Shown: in pieces, positions 1-9,087 of the stretch
How the letters are laid out: every line of letters begins with the position of its first letter
How positions within the stretch are numbered: position 1 is the stretch's first letter
Source of the DNA: Pleomorphomonas sp. T1.2MG-36
Lineage (GTDB): Bacteria > Pseudomonadota > Alphaproteobacteria > Rhizobiales > Pleomorphomonadaceae
DNA: 64,000 bases
Assembly (NCBI RefSeq): GCF_950100655.1
Contig: NZ_CATNLY010000023.1
Span: forward strand, 186,001 to 250,000
Direction of reading: 5' to 3'
The notes under the pieces: model-generated
The model's input: the letters and a program-made list of their open reading frames with translations, nothing else
Database searches by the model: none
Told to the model about the DNA's origin: nothing
Made by a program: the position numbers and the translations under genes

Positions 1-729
1 GAGCGGGCGATGTCGGCGGCCGAGGCAAGTGCGGCCAAGCCGGGCGTAGCGTTGAAGCCGACCGGTTGCGACACGATCAGCGCCGATGGAGCTGTCGTCT
101 CCCTGCCCAACGGCTCGCCGCTGGTTCGCCTGGACGATGCCGCTTTCGAAAAGGGCAAGTCGGTGCTGATCTCCGGCCCTTCCGGAGCAGGCAAGACGTC
201 GGTGTTCCGGGCGCTCGCCGGTATCTGGCCGTTTGGCAGCGGCGAGCTCGGCATCCCCGAGAACGCAAAGGTAATGGTGCTGCCCCAAACAGCTTATCTG
301 CCGCTCGGTACGTTGCGAGAAGCGCTGGCCTATCCGAATCCGGCCGAAACGCAGGACGACGCCAAGGTTCGCGACGTGCTCGCCGCCGTTGGTCTGGGCG
401 CATTCGCCGACCGGCTTGACGACCTCTCGGAAGGTCCGAATCTCGCGTCGCGTCTTTCCGGAGGGGAACAGCAACGTGTGGCCATCGCGCGGGCGATCCT
501 CGCCGAGCCCGATTTCCTGCTGCTCGACGAGGCAACCGCCTCGCTGGACGAGATTTCGGAATCGACTCTCTATCACCTGCTTCGGGAGCGCCTTCCGAGA
601 ACAGCTATCGTTTCCATCGGTCATCGCACCTCGTTGAAGTCGCTGCACGACGAACTCGTCGAGTTGCGAAAGCCCGAGAACGACGGGCCTTACGTACTCG
701 GAGCAGCGAAACCTATCACCGCCGCCTGA
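1..729 (+). CDS. ABC transporter, ATP-binding (C-terminal) part, 5' end outside window
   Basis: The reading frame is open to base 1, so the gene starts upstream of the window. What is visible is an ABC ATPase domain: Walker A (GPSGAGKTS, near base 175), signature LSGGEQQR (near 457), Walker B ending LLLDEATASLD (near 515) and the H-loop histidine in IGHR (near 615). The short, divergent N-terminal lead and late ATPase domain resemble the fused permease-ATPase proteins of the YddA/SbmA-like (ABC_membrane_2) group, in which a membrane domain precedes the ATPase; that half would lie upstream. Substrate unknown. An ATG at base 10 is possible but is probably internal. Confidence 0.75.
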   Translation, partial: ERAMSAAEASAAKPGVALKPTGCDTISADGAVVSLPNGSPLVRLDDAAFEKGKSVLISGPSGAGKTSVFRALAGIWPFGSGELGIPENAKVMVLPQTAYLPLGTLREALAYPNPAETQDDAKVRDVLAAVGLGAFADRLDDLSEGPNLASRLSGGEQQRVAIARAILAEPDFLLLDEATASLDEISESTLYHLLRERLPRTAIVSIGHRTSLKSLHDELVELRKPENDGPYVLGAAKPITAA

Positions 730-772
730 TGGCTGAGTGACCACTCCACGACCAGAGAGCAACCGCATGGGG

Positions 773-809
773 CGCATTGTTTCCTTGACGGGAACAATGC
801 GTCGCTCTT
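773..809 (+). terminator. Rho-independent terminator after the ABC gene
   Basis: The arm CGCATTGT(T)TCC at 773-784 pairs with GGAACAATGCG at 791-801, with one bulged T, and is followed by a CTCTTTT tract. It lies 44 bases after the ABC stop codon and before the doxX-like gene. Confidence 0.7.
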
Positions 810-899
810 TTCATGGCTATGCCGCCAGCGTCTCCGTAGCTATACGGATAGCAACGGCGTCAGGCGATGCCGCCCTCTCTCGAACGCGGAGTTTCCGAC

Positions 900-1316
900 A
901 TGGACAGCATCAAGGCCCCGGCTCTGCTCGCCGGACGTATTCTTCTCTCGATCATCTTCATCACCTCCGGCTGGGGCAAGATCACCGGCTATGCCGGGAC
1001 CGCTGGCTACATGGAAGCCATGGGCGTGCCGTCCATCCTGCTGCCGCTGGTCATCCTGACCGAGCTCGGCGGCGGTCTCGCCATTCTCGTCGGCTTCCAG
1101 ACGCGTATCGCCGCCTTCCTGCTGGCCGGCTTCTGCGTCGTCTCCGGCTACCTGTTCCACTACAAGGGGATCACCGGAACTGCCGGCCAGGAAATGATGG
1201 ACATGATGAACTGGCTGGCCTTCATGAAGAACGTCACCATCGCCGGTGGCTTCCTCGCGCTGCTGGGTGCCGGTGCTGGCGCGCTGTCGGTCGACGCCAA
1301 GCTCGGCAAGGCCTGA
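900..1316 (+). CDS. DoxX family membrane protein
   Basis: A 138-residue protein with four hydrophobic segments in the DoxX/YphA arrangement: an N-terminal segment with the family-typical [13 protein letters not shown] stretch, two central helices around [10 protein letters not shown], and a C-terminal helix. Members are inner-membrane proteins of poorly defined, often redox-related function. The ATG at 900 is chosen because a purine-rich GCGGAG precedes it; an upstream in-frame ATG at 867 would add 11 non-hydrophobic residues. It stands alone between two terminators, so it is probably monocistronic. Confidence 0.85.
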   Translation: MDSIKAPALLAGRILLSIIFITSGWGKITGYAGTAGYMEAMGVPSILLPLVILTELGGGLAILVGFQTRIAAFLLAGFCVVSGYLFHYKGITGTAGQEMMDMMNWLAFMKNVTIAGGFLALLGAGAGALSVDAKLGKA

Positions 1317-1399
1317 CCCCCACAACACAACCCGAAGGGGCAGGCACACGTGCCGAACGGCCGGTTCGCCTTGCCCTTTCGCCGCTTATCGATTACTTG

Positions 1400-1428
1400 A
1401 AAACCCGCGCGCCCCGCTCGCGGGTTTT
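1400..1428 (+). terminator. Rho-independent terminator after doxX-like gene
   Basis: Perfect 10-bp stem, AAAACCCGCG (1400-1409) with CGCGGGTTTT (1419-1428), 9-base loop, the T run being the end of the 3' arm. It separates the DoxX gene from the his operon. Confidence 0.85.
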
Positions 1429-1474
1429 CGCGCGTTTTGGCCAGTTATGGCCGCTATTTCAGGGCACAGGACTG

Positions 1475-2968
1475 ATGTCGGATTATCTGAAGGCGCGCCT
1501 GCCGCGCGGTCTCGTCGATCGTACCCCCGCCGAACTCAAGGCGACCGAGGCCATGATCGAGACCATCCGACATACGTACGAAATCTACGGCTTCGAGCCG
1601 GTGGAAACGCCGCTGATCGAGTATACCGACGCGCTCGGCAAGTTCCTGCCCGATCAGGACCGGCCGAACGAAGGCGTGTTTTCGTTCCAGGACGACGACG
1701 AACAGTGGCTGTCGCTGCGTTACGATCTCACCGCGCCGCTCGCCCGCTTCTATGCCGAGAACCATGAGAAGCTGCCCAAGCCCTATCGCAGCTATCGCAA
1801 CGGTTGGGTGTTTCGCAACGAGAAGCCCGGCCCCGGCCGCTTCCGCCAGTTCATGCAGTTCGACGCCGACACGGTTGGTGCGCCGTCGGTCGCCGCCGAC
1901 GCCGAAATCTGCATGATGATGGCCGACACGATGGAAGCCCTTGGCCTCAAGGGGCAGTTCATCGTCCGCGTCAACAATCGCAAGGTGCTTGATGGCGTGA
2001 TGGAAGTGATCGGCCTTGCCGGAGACGACAAGGCGGGGACCCGCCTCACCGTGCTGCGCGCCATCGACAAGCTCGACAAGATCGGCCCGTCCGGCGTGCG
2101 CGACCTTCTGGGCGCCGGCCGCTGGGAGAACCCCGAGGAGAAATCTGGCGACTTCACCAAGGGAGCCGGTCTTTCGCCCGAGGCGGCCGATGTCGTGCTG
2201 GCCTTTGTGGCCAGTGGCGCCGACAGCGCGGCGGATACCGTCGCCAATCTCGGCAAGCTTGTCGCCGGCAGCCCGCGCGGCAGCGAGGGCGTCGAGGAGC
2301 TGAAGCTGATCGCCAGCCTAGTCGACGCCGCCGGCTACGCCGACAAGGTGAAAATCGACCCGTCGGTGGTGCGCGGCCTCGAGTACTACACCGGCCCGGT
2401 GTTCGAGGCGGAACTCACCTTCGAGGTGACCGGCGACGACGGTCGCCCGGTGCGTTTCGGCTCGGTGGGCGGCGGCGGCCGTTACGACGGCCTCGTCGGC
2501 CGCTTCCTGAAGGAACCGGTGCCGGCCACCGGCTTCTCTATCGGCGTTTCTCGCCTGATGGCGGCGCTTCGGACGCTCGGCAAGGTCGGCGTCGACAAGG
2601 TCAACGGTCCCGTCTGCGTCCTGGTGATGGACAAGACGACCGAGGCGCTCGCCGGCTATCAGAAGATGGTGGCCGAGTTGCGCGCCGCCGGCATCGCCGC
2701 CGAGATGTATCTCGGCGCCTCCGGCATGAAGGCGCAGATGAAATATGCCGACCGGCGCAACGCTCCCTGCGTCATCATCGAAGGCTCCAACGAGCGCGAC
2801 GCCGGCATCGTTCAGATCAAGGATCTGGCGCTCGGCAAGGAACTGTCGGCGGGCATCACCGACAATGCCGAGTGGCGCGCCTCGCGTCCGGCCCAGAAGG
2901 AAGTCGCTCGTGCCGACCTGATTGCCGAAGTCAGATCGATCGTCGAGGCGGCGGGGGGCTCGGCATGA
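1475..2968 (+). CDS. hisS: Histidine--tRNA ligase
   Basis: Charges tRNA-His with histidine in the cytoplasm. The 497-residue product carries class II synthetase motif 2 ([19 protein letters not shown]), the histidine-binding signature RGLEYYTG, and the motif 3 region GGGGRYDGL plus GFSIGVSRL, followed by an anticodon-binding C-terminal domain. It is longer than the roughly 424-residue E. coli enzyme, as in many alphaproteobacteria. The frame is open for several hundred bases upstream, across the preceding terminator and doxX-like gene, so the start was set at ATG 1475, preceded by CACAGGA, where homology begins. Its stop overlaps the hisZ start (ATGA), indicating translational coupling. Confidence 0.96.
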   Translation: MSDYLKARLPRGLVDRTPAELKATEAMIETIRHTYEIYGFEPVETPLIEYTDALGKFLPDQDRPNEGVFSFQDDDEQWLSLRYDLTAPLARFYAENHEKLPKPYRSYRNGWVFRNEKPGPGRFRQFMQFDADTVGAPSVAADAEICMMMADTMEALGLKGQFIVRVNNRKVLDGVMEVIGLAGDDKAGTRLTVLRAIDKLDKIGPSGVRDLLGAGRWENPEEKSGDFTKGAGLSPEAADVVLAFVASGADSAADTVANLGKLVAGSPRGSEGVEELKLIASLVDAAGYADKVKIDPSVVRGLEYYTGPVFEAELTFEVTGDDGRPVRFGSVGGGGRYDGLVGRFLKEPVPATGFSIGVSRLMAALRTLGKVGVDKVNGPVCVLVMDKTTEALAGYQKMVAELRAAGIAAEMYLGASGMKAQMKYADRRNAPCVIIEGSNERDAGIVQIKDLALGKELSAGITDNAEWRASRPAQKEVARADLIAEVRSIVEAAGGSA

Positions 2969-4101
2969 CCGACGCCGTCCAGATCGCGCTCGACAGCTTC
3001 AAGGCGGGCGGCTTCACCGCCGTCGACGTGCCCGTTCTCCTGCCGATGGAGGACTTCGTCCGCATTTCCGGCGAGGAGTTCCGCCGGCGCATCTTCGTGA
3101 CCTCGTCGAACAACGGCCACGACTGGTGTCTGCGTCCGGAGTTCACCATTCCCGTGGTGCGCACCATGCTGGCCGCCGAGCCGGCCGGCGGTCGCTTCTG
3201 CTATTCCGGTCGCGTCTTCCGGAACGGCCGTCCCGGCGAGGCCGACGAGGTTTGGCAGGTGGGCGGCGAGATTCTCGGCGACCATGACCCTGTGGCAACC
3301 GATGCGGCCGCCCTCGCCCACGCCGTGGCGATCACTGCGGCCTGTGGCGCCACCCGCCAGCGGATCATCGTCGGCGACGTGGCCCTGTTCTCGGCCCTGC
3401 TTGCCGCCCTCGACATCCCGCCGGCCTGGAGGGCGCGCCTCACAGCCCTGTTCGGGGAGCCCGAGAAGATCGCCGACACGTTGGCGCGTCTTGAACAGCG
3501 CCGCTTCGGCTTTCCGGGCTTTGCCGCCCACACCGAGATCATCGAGGCGCTCTCCGCCTTCCCGGCCGAGAAGGTCGGCCAGCTTTTCGCCGATATCCTG
3601 TCGATTGCCGGCGTGAAGACGGTCGGTGGGCGGACCACCGGCGAGATTGCCGAGCGGGTGCTCGAGCAGGCGATGCTTGCAGCCTCGGACGGGGTGCCGG
3701 CCGAGACCATCGCCGCGATCACCGAATTCATGTCGATGCAGGACGAGAACGGTGGCGATCTGGCGATTGCCGATGGCGTCATTCGTCTGGAGGCCCTGTC
3801 GGCCCGGATTGGCGACCGGGTGCCGTTCCGTGCCGCCGTCGATCGCTTCAAGGCGCGCGTCGCGGCTATTGCCGCGCTCGGCGTCGACCTTTCGACGCTG
3901 CATTACGCCGCCGGCTTCGGCCGCCGGCTCGGCTATTACGACGGCTTCGTGTTCGACATTCACGACGCCACCCGCATCGAGGTGGGACAAGTCAGCGGCG
4001 GCGGCCGCTACGATGGACTGGTGCGTCACTTCAAGGCCGCCGAGGCGGTCAAGGCGGTCGGCTTCGCCGTCTGGCCCGAGCGTTTCCGGAGGGCGTCATG
4101 A
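2965..4101 (+). CDS. hisZ: ATP phosphoribosyltransferase regulatory subunit HisZ
   Basis: A 378-residue paralogue of the HisRS catalytic core that does not charge tRNA but forms the regulatory subunit of ATP phosphoribosyltransferase, first enzyme of histidine synthesis. The class II core is recognisable: a motif 2-like stretch ([17 protein letters not shown]) and a motif 3-like [10 protein letters not shown] near the C-terminus. There is no anticodon-binding domain. The ATG at 2965 overlaps the hisS stop and its own stop overlaps the hisG start, so the three genes form one coupled operon. Confidence 0.95.
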   Translation: MTDAVQIALDSFKAGGFTAVDVPVLLPMEDFVRISGEEFRRRIFVTSSNNGHDWCLRPEFTIPVVRTMLAAEPAGGRFCYSGRVFRNGRPGEADEVWQVGGEILGDHDPVATDAAALAHAVAITAACGATRQRIIVGDVALFSALLAALDIPPAWRARLTALFGEPEKIADTLARLEQRRFGFPGFAAHTEIIEALSAFPAEKVGQLFADILSIAGVKTVGGRTTGEIAERVLEQAMLAASDGVPAETIAAITEFMSMQDENGGDLAIADGVIRLEALSARIGDRVPFRAAVDRFKARVAAIAALGVDLSTLHYAAGFGRRLGYYDGFVFDIHDATRIEVGQVSGGGRYDGLVRHFKAAEAVKAVGFAVWPERFRRAS

Positions 4102-5090
4102 CCGAGCCGCTGATCGTTGCCGTACCGTCCAAGGGGCGACTGCAGGAGCAGACCCTCGCCTTCTTCGAACGCGCGGGTTTGCCGATCCGGCAGGCACGCG
4201 GCGCCCGCGACTATTTCGGCACCATCGATGGGCTGAAAGGCGTCGAAGTGCAGTTCCGCTCGGCCTCCGAGATCGCCCGCGAGATCGGCGCCGGCAACGT
4301 GCATCTCGCCGTCACGGGAATCGACCTGTTGCACGAAACGCTGGGCGGCGACGACGGCGCCCGCGTGGTGGCCGAGGAAGCGCCCCATCCGGCCCACATC
4401 GTGACGCGGCTTGGCTTCGGCCGCGCCGACGTGGTGGTGGCCGTGCCGCAAGCCTGGCTCGACGTGCACAGCATGGCCGACCTTGCCGACGTGGCCGCCC
4501 GCTTCCGCCTGAAGCACTACAGGCCGATGCGAGTCGCCACCAAGTATGTCGCCCTGACGCGCCGCTTCCTGACCGCCCACGGCGTCCACGATTATCTGAT
4601 CGTCGAAAGCCCGGGCGCCACCGAGGGAGCGCCGGCCGCCGGTACGGCCGAGCTGATCGTCGACATCACCTCCACCGGTCAGACGCTGGTCGAAAACGGC
4701 CTCAAGATCGTTGATGACGGCGTCATCATGCGCTCCGAGGCGGCTCTCGCCGCTTCGCTCGCCGCCCGCTGGACGGAAGCGGCCCGCACCGCCTGCCGGG
4801 GAATGCTCACCCGCATCGCCGCCGACGACCGGGCACGGTCGGTTCGACGCATCGATGCCGTCATGCAACCGTCGTCGGTGCTGCCCGAGGAACTCAGGGC
4901 GCGCACCGACCTGACCCTCCTGTCGATGCATGACGAGGGGCTCAGCCTCCTGGCGCCGAAGGCGCGCGCCCAGGCCGAAGCCGAGGCATTGATCGCGCGT
5001 GGCGCGACGACCACGATCGTCTCATCGGTGGAGTATGTCTTCGAGGCGAAGAACGCGCTCTACGAAAAGCTTGAAGCCAAGTTGGCCTGA
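4098..5090 (+). CDS. hisG: ATP phosphoribosyltransferase catalytic subunit HisG
   Basis: Condenses ATP with PRPP to give phosphoribosyl-ATP, committing carbon to histidine. The periplasmic-binding-protein-like fold is recognisable from VAVPSKGRLQ at the N-terminus, the VTGIDLL segment and the PRPP-binding region ELIVDITSTGQTL near residue 195. At 330 residues it is about 100 residues longer than the short HisG forms that usually pair with HisZ; the extra C-terminal part ends in an alanine- and glutamate-rich helix. Start ATG 4098 overlaps the hisZ stop (ATGA). Confidence 0.95.
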   Translation: MTEPLIVAVPSKGRLQEQTLAFFERAGLPIRQARGARDYFGTIDGLKGVEVQFRSASEIAREIGAGNVHLAVTGIDLLHETLGGDDGARVVAEEAPHPAHIVTRLGFGRADVVVAVPQAWLDVHSMADLADVAARFRLKHYRPMRVATKYVALTRRFLTAHGVHDYLIVESPGATEGAPAAGTAELIVDITSTGQTLVENGLKIVDDGVIMRSEAALAASLAARWTEAARTACRGMLTRIAADDRARSVRRIDAVMQPSSVLPEELRARTDLTLLSMHDEGLSLLAPKARAQAEAEALIARGATTTIVSSVEYVFEAKNALYEKLEAKLA

Positions 5091-5099
5091 CACGCTGCC

Positions 5100-5122
5100 G
5101 GCGCGAGACCTTGTCTCGCGCC
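5100..5122. terminator. Hairpin between convergent hisG and tag
   Basis: Nine-bp perfect stem GGCGCGAGA / TCTCGCGCC with a 5-base loop in the 41-base gap between two convergent genes. No T tract follows on either strand, so it may be a Rho-assisted or mRNA 3'-end structure. Confidence 0.45.
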
Positions 5123-5131
5123 ACCGACCGC

Positions 5132-5752
5132 TCATTTCGGCCGGATGAAAGCGGCCCGGTCCTTCTCGACGGCATCGCGGACGTCGCAGCCGGTGAGATG
5201 GTCGTTGACCAGCCCCATGGCCTGCATGAAGGCATAGACGGTGGTCGGGCCGACAAAGCTCCAGCCGCGCTTGCGAAGCTCCTTGGAAAGGGCGGTGGAT
5301 TCCGCCGTTTTCGGCTGGATATCCTTCACGGTGAAGACGGCCGGCTGGCTCGCCGGATCCGGTTCGAAGCGCCAGATGAAGGCGGCCAGCGAGCCGGCCT
5401 CGGCCTGAAGGTCGAGGGCGCGCCTGGCGTTGTTGATCGTCGAGACGATCTTGCCCCGATGACGCACGATGCCGGCATCGCCGACCAACCTGTCGACATC
5501 CGCGTCGGTGAAGGCGGCAACCGTCGGAATGTCGAAGCCGGCGAAGGCGGCACGGAAGTTCTCGCGCTTCCTCAGGATGGTGATCCAGGCAAGGCCGGAC
5601 TGAAAGCCCTCGAGGCAGAGCTTTTCGAACAGGCGGGTGTCGTCGGCAACCGGCCTGCCCCACTCCTCGTCGTGATAGCGACGATAAATCGGATCGGGCC
5701 CTGCCCAGAAGCAGCGGTTGACGCCGTCTTCGCTCGTGATGATGCCGTCCAT
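5132..5752 (-). CDS. tag: DNA-3-methyladenine glycosylase I
   Basis: Excises 3-methyladenine from alkylated DNA as the first step of base excision repair. The 206-residue product matches Tag family length (about 190) and shows the N-terminal NRCFWAG zinc-ligand cysteine, the YHDEEWG motif in the substrate pocket, the FEKLCLEGFQSGLAW block, and the C-terminal DHLTGC segment providing the remaining His and Cys ligands. It is transcribed toward hisG and stands alone; an upstream hydrophilic extension in the same frame has no start signal and is not counted. Confidence 0.94.
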   Translation of the reverse strand: MDGIITSEDGVNRCFWAGPDPIYRRYHDEEWGRPVADDTRLFEKLCLEGFQSGLAWITILRKRENFRAAFAGFDIPTVAAFTDADVDRLVGDAGIVRHRGKIVSTINNARRALDLQAEAGSLAAFIWRFEPDPASQPAVFTVKDIQPKTAESTALSKELRKRGWSFVGPTTVYAFMQAMGLVNDHLTGCDVRDAVEKDRAAFIRPK

Positions 5753-5825
5753 GCCACCCGCCCTTCGTTCGATTGTGGAGTCCAGCGAACCCTAGTGGCG
5801 GCAATTGCCATGAACTGGCAGCAGC

Positions 5826-5852
5826 AAAAACGGCGGCCGTCGCCGGCCGCCG
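5826..5852 (-). terminator. Rho-independent terminator of cheZ-like gene
   Basis: Read on the minus strand, an 8-bp stem CGGCGGCC/GGCCGCCG (5852-5845 with 5838-5831) is followed directly by TTTTT (5830-5826). It lies 25 bases after the cheZ stop codon. Confidence 0.85.
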
Positions 5853-5876
5853 CGAAATAATCGCCTCAGGAGACGA

Positions 5877-6581
5877 TCAGGCAAACAGCGCGTCGATGTC
5901 GTCCTGCGTGGCGCGATCGGCGGTCGGCAGGGCCGGCCCGTTGAGCAGCGCGGCGTCGCCGACACGGCGAAGCGACTCGTCGGCCTCGATCGAGTTGAAG
6001 GCCTCCATGCCGCCCCAGATCTCCATCATGCGGTTGACGCGATCTTCGATGAAACGAAGGACGTTGACCACCTTGGTGATGCGCTGTCCGGTAAGGTCCT
6101 GGAAGTTGCATGCCTCATAGATGGCCAGCACGCGCTCCTGGATATCTGCGGCCATCGCCTGCTTGTCGCCCTTGAGATGAGCCACGAGATTATTGGCGTC
6201 ATCGTCGATCTTTTCGACGGCCGCCAGAATGCTCTCGGTGGCGTGCTCGGTGCCTTTCACTACGGCATCGAGTTCGTCGGTGACGCGGCTCATGTCCTCG
6301 CCCTTGAAGCCGGAAACGTGAAGGCTGGCGATTTCCTGCTTGGTGCGGGAAATGGCCTCCTGGATTGTTTCCATCTCGGACTTCAGCTTGTAGGCCTCGG
6401 TGAACTGCTTCTGATAATCGGCAATGATGTCCTTGCTGATTTCCTGATGCGGTTTGACCAGCTTTTTGATCTCATTGAGCTCTTGGAGGATAGTGTCGGC
6501 GCGGATGTCGCTTGTCGGCCCGGGCACCGCGCCGACGCCAAGCATAGCTTCGATACGATAAGCTTTGCGAGCCAACGCCAT
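5877..6581 (-). CDS. cheZ: CheZ-like protein phosphatase (chemotaxis)
   Basis: Predicted phosphatase acting on phospho-CheY in chemotaxis signalling. The 234-residue product is largely helical and contains the CheZ catalytic block NFQDLTGQRI, with Gln166 corresponding to the glutamine that positions the attacking water in E. coli CheZ. It ends in DDIDALFA, an acidic tail resembling CheY-binding peptides. The start at 6581 follows a GAGGAG with good spacing; the same frame continues about 120 codons upstream, but that part is low-quality and lies in the promoter region. No other chemotaxis genes are adjacent; a chemoreceptor lies about 20 kb away. Confidence 0.88.
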   Translation of the reverse strand: MALARKAYRIEAMLGVGAVPGPTSDIRADTILQELNEIKKLVKPHQEISKDIIADYQKQFTEAYKLKSEMETIQEAISRTKQEIASLHVSGFKGEDMSRVTDELDAVVKGTEHATESILAAVEKIDDDANNLVAHLKGDKQAMAADIQERVLAIYEACNFQDLTGQRITKVVNVLRFIEDRVNRMMEIWGGMEAFNSIEADESLRRVGDAALLNGPALPTADRATQDDIDALFA

Positions 6582-6894
6582 ATTCCACTCCTCGCATCCG
6601 CGGTCGAAATGGCCGCCACCCACAGGCGGCACCGCCGAGTGAGCGAATTTTAGGGTCAGGCGGTTAACAACGTGTATGCCGGAAACAATACCCCGCAAAA
6701 TTTCCGGCGGAGTTTCAGATAGTTGGGAGGGTAGGCGATACGATTCCTTAACCATGGCGACAATTCGGTCGATTTGAATGGAAAAGGGTCGCACTCCATT
6801 CACCATTCCTAGACCGCCCGCCCCTAGCCTCGGTTCCAGCGAATGGCCGGCGGACCGCCGGACACGCGGATGTTTTCCAATCGAGGTTCCAACG
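6582..6894. other. Divergent intergenic region, cheZ / L,D-transpeptidase
   Basis: This 313-base gap should contain the promoters of both divergent genes. It is AT-richer than the flanks and contains TTAACA and TTAACC hexamers and one GATTC, but I cannot assemble a convincing CtrA or sigma-factor site. No gene is supported here. Confidence 0.5.
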
Positions 6895-7602
6895 ATGAGA
6901 ACTGCCGCCTTGTTCCTCGCCGGGGTTGCTGCCGTCGTGGTCACGACGGGTTCGGCCGTCGCCCAGGCCGGTCGCTATCTCGCGCCACCGCCGGTCGTGC
7001 TGTCGCCCAATCTCACCGATCCCTGGGTGATGCAACTCCAGCCGGGCAACGTTCCGATCTACGCGGTGCCCGAGGCACGCACCCCACGTGCCTGGTCGGC
7101 ACCAACGGGAGCGGAGGCGAAGGCGGCCCGCAAACCGGATCCGCGCAGCTTGCAGCTTGCGCCGGAACTGTTGCCGCAAGAGGTGACCTATGACGGCCCC
7201 GGCGTGCCCGGGTCCATCGTCATCGATACCGTCAATCGCTTCCTGTACCTCATCGACAACGGCGGCACGGCGCGCCGCTACGGCATTGGTGTCGGCCGGC
7301 CGGGATTTACCTGGGCGGGAGAACACCGGATTACTCGCAAGGCCGAATGGCCGGACTGGCATCCACCGGTCGAAATGCGGCGGCGGCAACCCGGACTGCC
7401 GGTCATGATGCCGGGCGGGCCGAAAAATCCCCTCGGCGCCCGCGCCATGTATCTCGGCTCGACGCTCTACCGCATCCACGGCACGGCCGAACCGTGGACC
7501 ATCGGCCACGCCGTTTCCTCAGGCTGCATCCGCATGCGCAACGAAGACGTCACCGACCTTTACGAGCGGGTGAAGGTCGGAACGCGCGTGATCGTGTTGT
7601 AG
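6895..7602 (+). CDS. L,D-transpeptidase (YkuD), secreted
   Basis: Predicted periplasmic peptidoglycan cross-linking enzyme (3-3 cross-links or lipoprotein attachment). The 235-residue product starts with a signal peptide ending near AVAQA (about residue 24) and has one YkuD domain whose active site HGTAEPWTIGHAVSSGCIRM contains the catalytic His and Cys211. Start ATG 6895 follows GAGGTT. The next gene is a second, lipoprotein-type L,D-transpeptidase with the same C-terminal DLYERVKVG sequence, indicating a tandem duplication. Confidence 0.93.
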   Translation: MRTAALFLAGVAAVVVTTGSAVAQAGRYLAPPPVVLSPNLTDPWVMQLQPGNVPIYAVPEARTPRAWSAPTGAEAKAARKPDPRSLQLAPELLPQEVTYDGPGVPGSIVIDTVNRFLYLIDNGGTARRYGIGVGRPGFTWAGEHRITRKAEWPDWHPPVEMRRRQPGLPVMMPGGPKNPLGARAMYLGSTLYRIHGTAEPWTIGHAVSSGCIRMRNEDVTDLYERVKVGTRVIVL

Positions 7603-7662
7603 TCGCCTCACCCTCGGTCTTTTTCGCCCAAGGCTCGGTCACGCGTACCGTTTTGGATGGCG

Positions 7663-7685
7663 GCGGTCTCGACAATCGAGACCGC
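7663..7685. terminator. Hairpin between the two L,D-transpeptidase genes
   Basis: Perfect 10-bp stem GCGGTCTCGA/TCGAGACCGC with a 3-base loop, 60 bases after the first gene. No T run follows, so termination is possible but not certain. Confidence 0.4.
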
Positions 7686-7762
7686 TGCCGCCTAGTTTCC
7701 GGGAATTGTTGTGATTCGCCTTTGGCGCGCCGCTTCCCGGCGCCAGTCTTTCAGGTCTCTCC

Positions 7763-8434
7763 ATGATGCAACTGTCCGCCGTTCCGGTGCGTCCGCTGAT
7801 GCTGGCGCTTGCCGCCGGTCTCGTCCTTTCCGCGTGTGTCTCCTCCAAACCGGTGGAGCCACCCAAGCCGCCCGTCGTCGAGAAGCCCGTCAAGCCGCTG
7901 TCCTATCTGCCCGACGACACCGCCGATGACGCGCGCGACCTCAATCTTGTCGGCGACCAGTTGCCTCCCGAGCCGTTCCGCCGCGCCGAGATCGATTTTC
8001 CGACCGAAGAACCGGCGGGAACGGTCATCATCGACACCTCGGAAAAGCATCTCTATCTCGTGGAGGAGGGCGGCAAGGCGCTTCGCTACGGCGTCGGCGT
8101 GGGACGCCAAGGCTTTTCCTGGAAGGGCACCGTGGAGATCGGCAGCCGGCAGAAGTGGCCCCGCTGGTTCCCGCCCAAGGAAATGATCGCCCGCGAGGCA
8201 GCGCGCGGCCACAACATTCCCGACATGATGGAAGGCCAGATCGGCAACCCGCTCGGCGCCCGCGCCCTTTACCTCTACGACGGCCCCAAGGATACGCTGT
8301 TCCGCATCCACGGCACGTTCGATCCGAAGAGCATCGGGACCAACGCCTCCTCCGGCTGCATCCGCATGGCCAATGCAGACGTGATGGACCTCTACGAGCG
8401 GGTCAAGGTCGGCGCGCGCGTTGTGGTCCGCTGA
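7763..8434 (+). CDS. L,D-transpeptidase (YkuD), lipoprotein
   Basis: A 223-residue envelope enzyme like its upstream neighbour, but lipid-anchored: a lipobox LVLSAC places the modified cysteine at residue 25, followed by a proline- and lysine-rich linker (about residues 30-46). The YkuD domain covers the C-terminal two thirds with active site HGTFDPKSIGTNASSGCIRM and catalytic Cys199. Serine 27 after the lipobox region does not suggest inner-membrane retention, so an outer-membrane location is likely. Two adjacent ATGs (7763 and 7766) are equally possible starts. Convergent with the LprI-like gene, 9 bases apart. Confidence 0.92.
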   Translation: MMQLSAVPVRPLMLALAAGLVLSACVSSKPVEPPKPPVVEKPVKPLSYLPDDTADDARDLNLVGDQLPPEPFRRAEIDFPTEEPAGTVIIDTSEKHLYLVEEGGKALRYGVGVGRQGFSWKGTVEIGSRQKWPRWFPPKEMIAREAARGHNIPDMMEGQIGNPLGARALYLYDGPKDTLFRIHGTFDPKSIGTNASSGCIRMANADVMDLYERVKVGARVVVR

Positions 8435-8443
8435 GGCATCCCC

Positions 8444-8776
8444 TCAAAACTCGGCGATCCGCTTGGTGTAGGCTTCGAGCACGCAGCCTCGCGGGTCGCC
8501 GGTGCGGGCACATTTCAACATCTGCGCCCGCCATGTGCGTTGAGAGGCCCTGAGTTCGGGAACCTGGTCGGCGCTGGCGCGGGAGAGCGCCCGCGCGAAA
8601 TCCCTGGCAAGGCGCAGATCGAGATCGGCGAGCGCGTCGTCGCCGCAGATCATCTTCTCGACTTCGGACCTGGCGCCATCGCAATCGAAGCTGGGTTGCG
8701 CCGCCGTGGCCGGCAGCGTCAACATCGCCATCAGGACGATGACAACGATGCCCGAGCCTGCCACCAACCCATTCAT
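8444..8776 (-). CDS. LprI-like (DUF1311) secreted protein, possible lysozyme inhibitor
   Basis: The 110-residue product has a signal peptide ending at about TATAA and then the DUF1311/LprI pattern: SFDCDGARSEVEKMIC, with paired cysteines, followed by LADLDLRLARDF, and two further cysteines near the C-terminus for a second disulfide. Some family members inhibit host lysozyme; others are uncharacterised. Start ATG 8776 has AAAGGAAA at correct spacing and directly precedes the signal peptide. The location next to two peptidoglycan transpeptidases fits a cell-wall role, but that is inference. Confidence 0.75.
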   Translation of the reverse strand: MNGLVAGSGIVVIVLMAMLTLPATAAQPSFDCDGARSEVEKMICGDDALADLDLRLARDFARALSRASADQVPELRASQRTWRAQMLKCARTGDPRGCVLEAYTKRIAEF

Positions 8777-9087
8777 GCCGTTTCCTTTCGTAGAACGACG
8801 TCTTTCGGCCGAAACCGTCCGTCGCCCAGAAGCGCCGCGCCAGTTGCGCAAGACTAGCGCATGACCACGTTGCCCGTCCATGGCCGCCTTACGGTGGCGG
8901 TGCCGCCGTTCGCGTGAAAAGACCCCATAAAGGCGACGTTTTTGGGGGCGAAAGCGGACATTTGGTAGTCGATTTCAGTTTCCGCCTCGTTACTGGCAGA
9001 GGCCGGTCTCAATCCCGCCCTTCTGATTGCGAAGATCGATCGTTGCGCGTATCACCTTGGCCGCGAAATAAATAGAATGGAGCCACC
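8777..9087. other. Divergent intergenic region upstream of lutABC
   Basis: A 311-base gap holding the promoters of the LprI-like gene and of lutABC. I see no gene, no clear inverted repeat of GntR type, and no RNA structure. Only a short purine-rich GGAG immediately before lutA is clear. Confidence 0.4.

Noticed and set aside
737..1474. Open reading frame upstream of and in frame with hisS, about 246 extra codons
   Set aside because: It runs through the DoxX gene in another frame and through a perfect terminator; HisRS homology starts at 1475.
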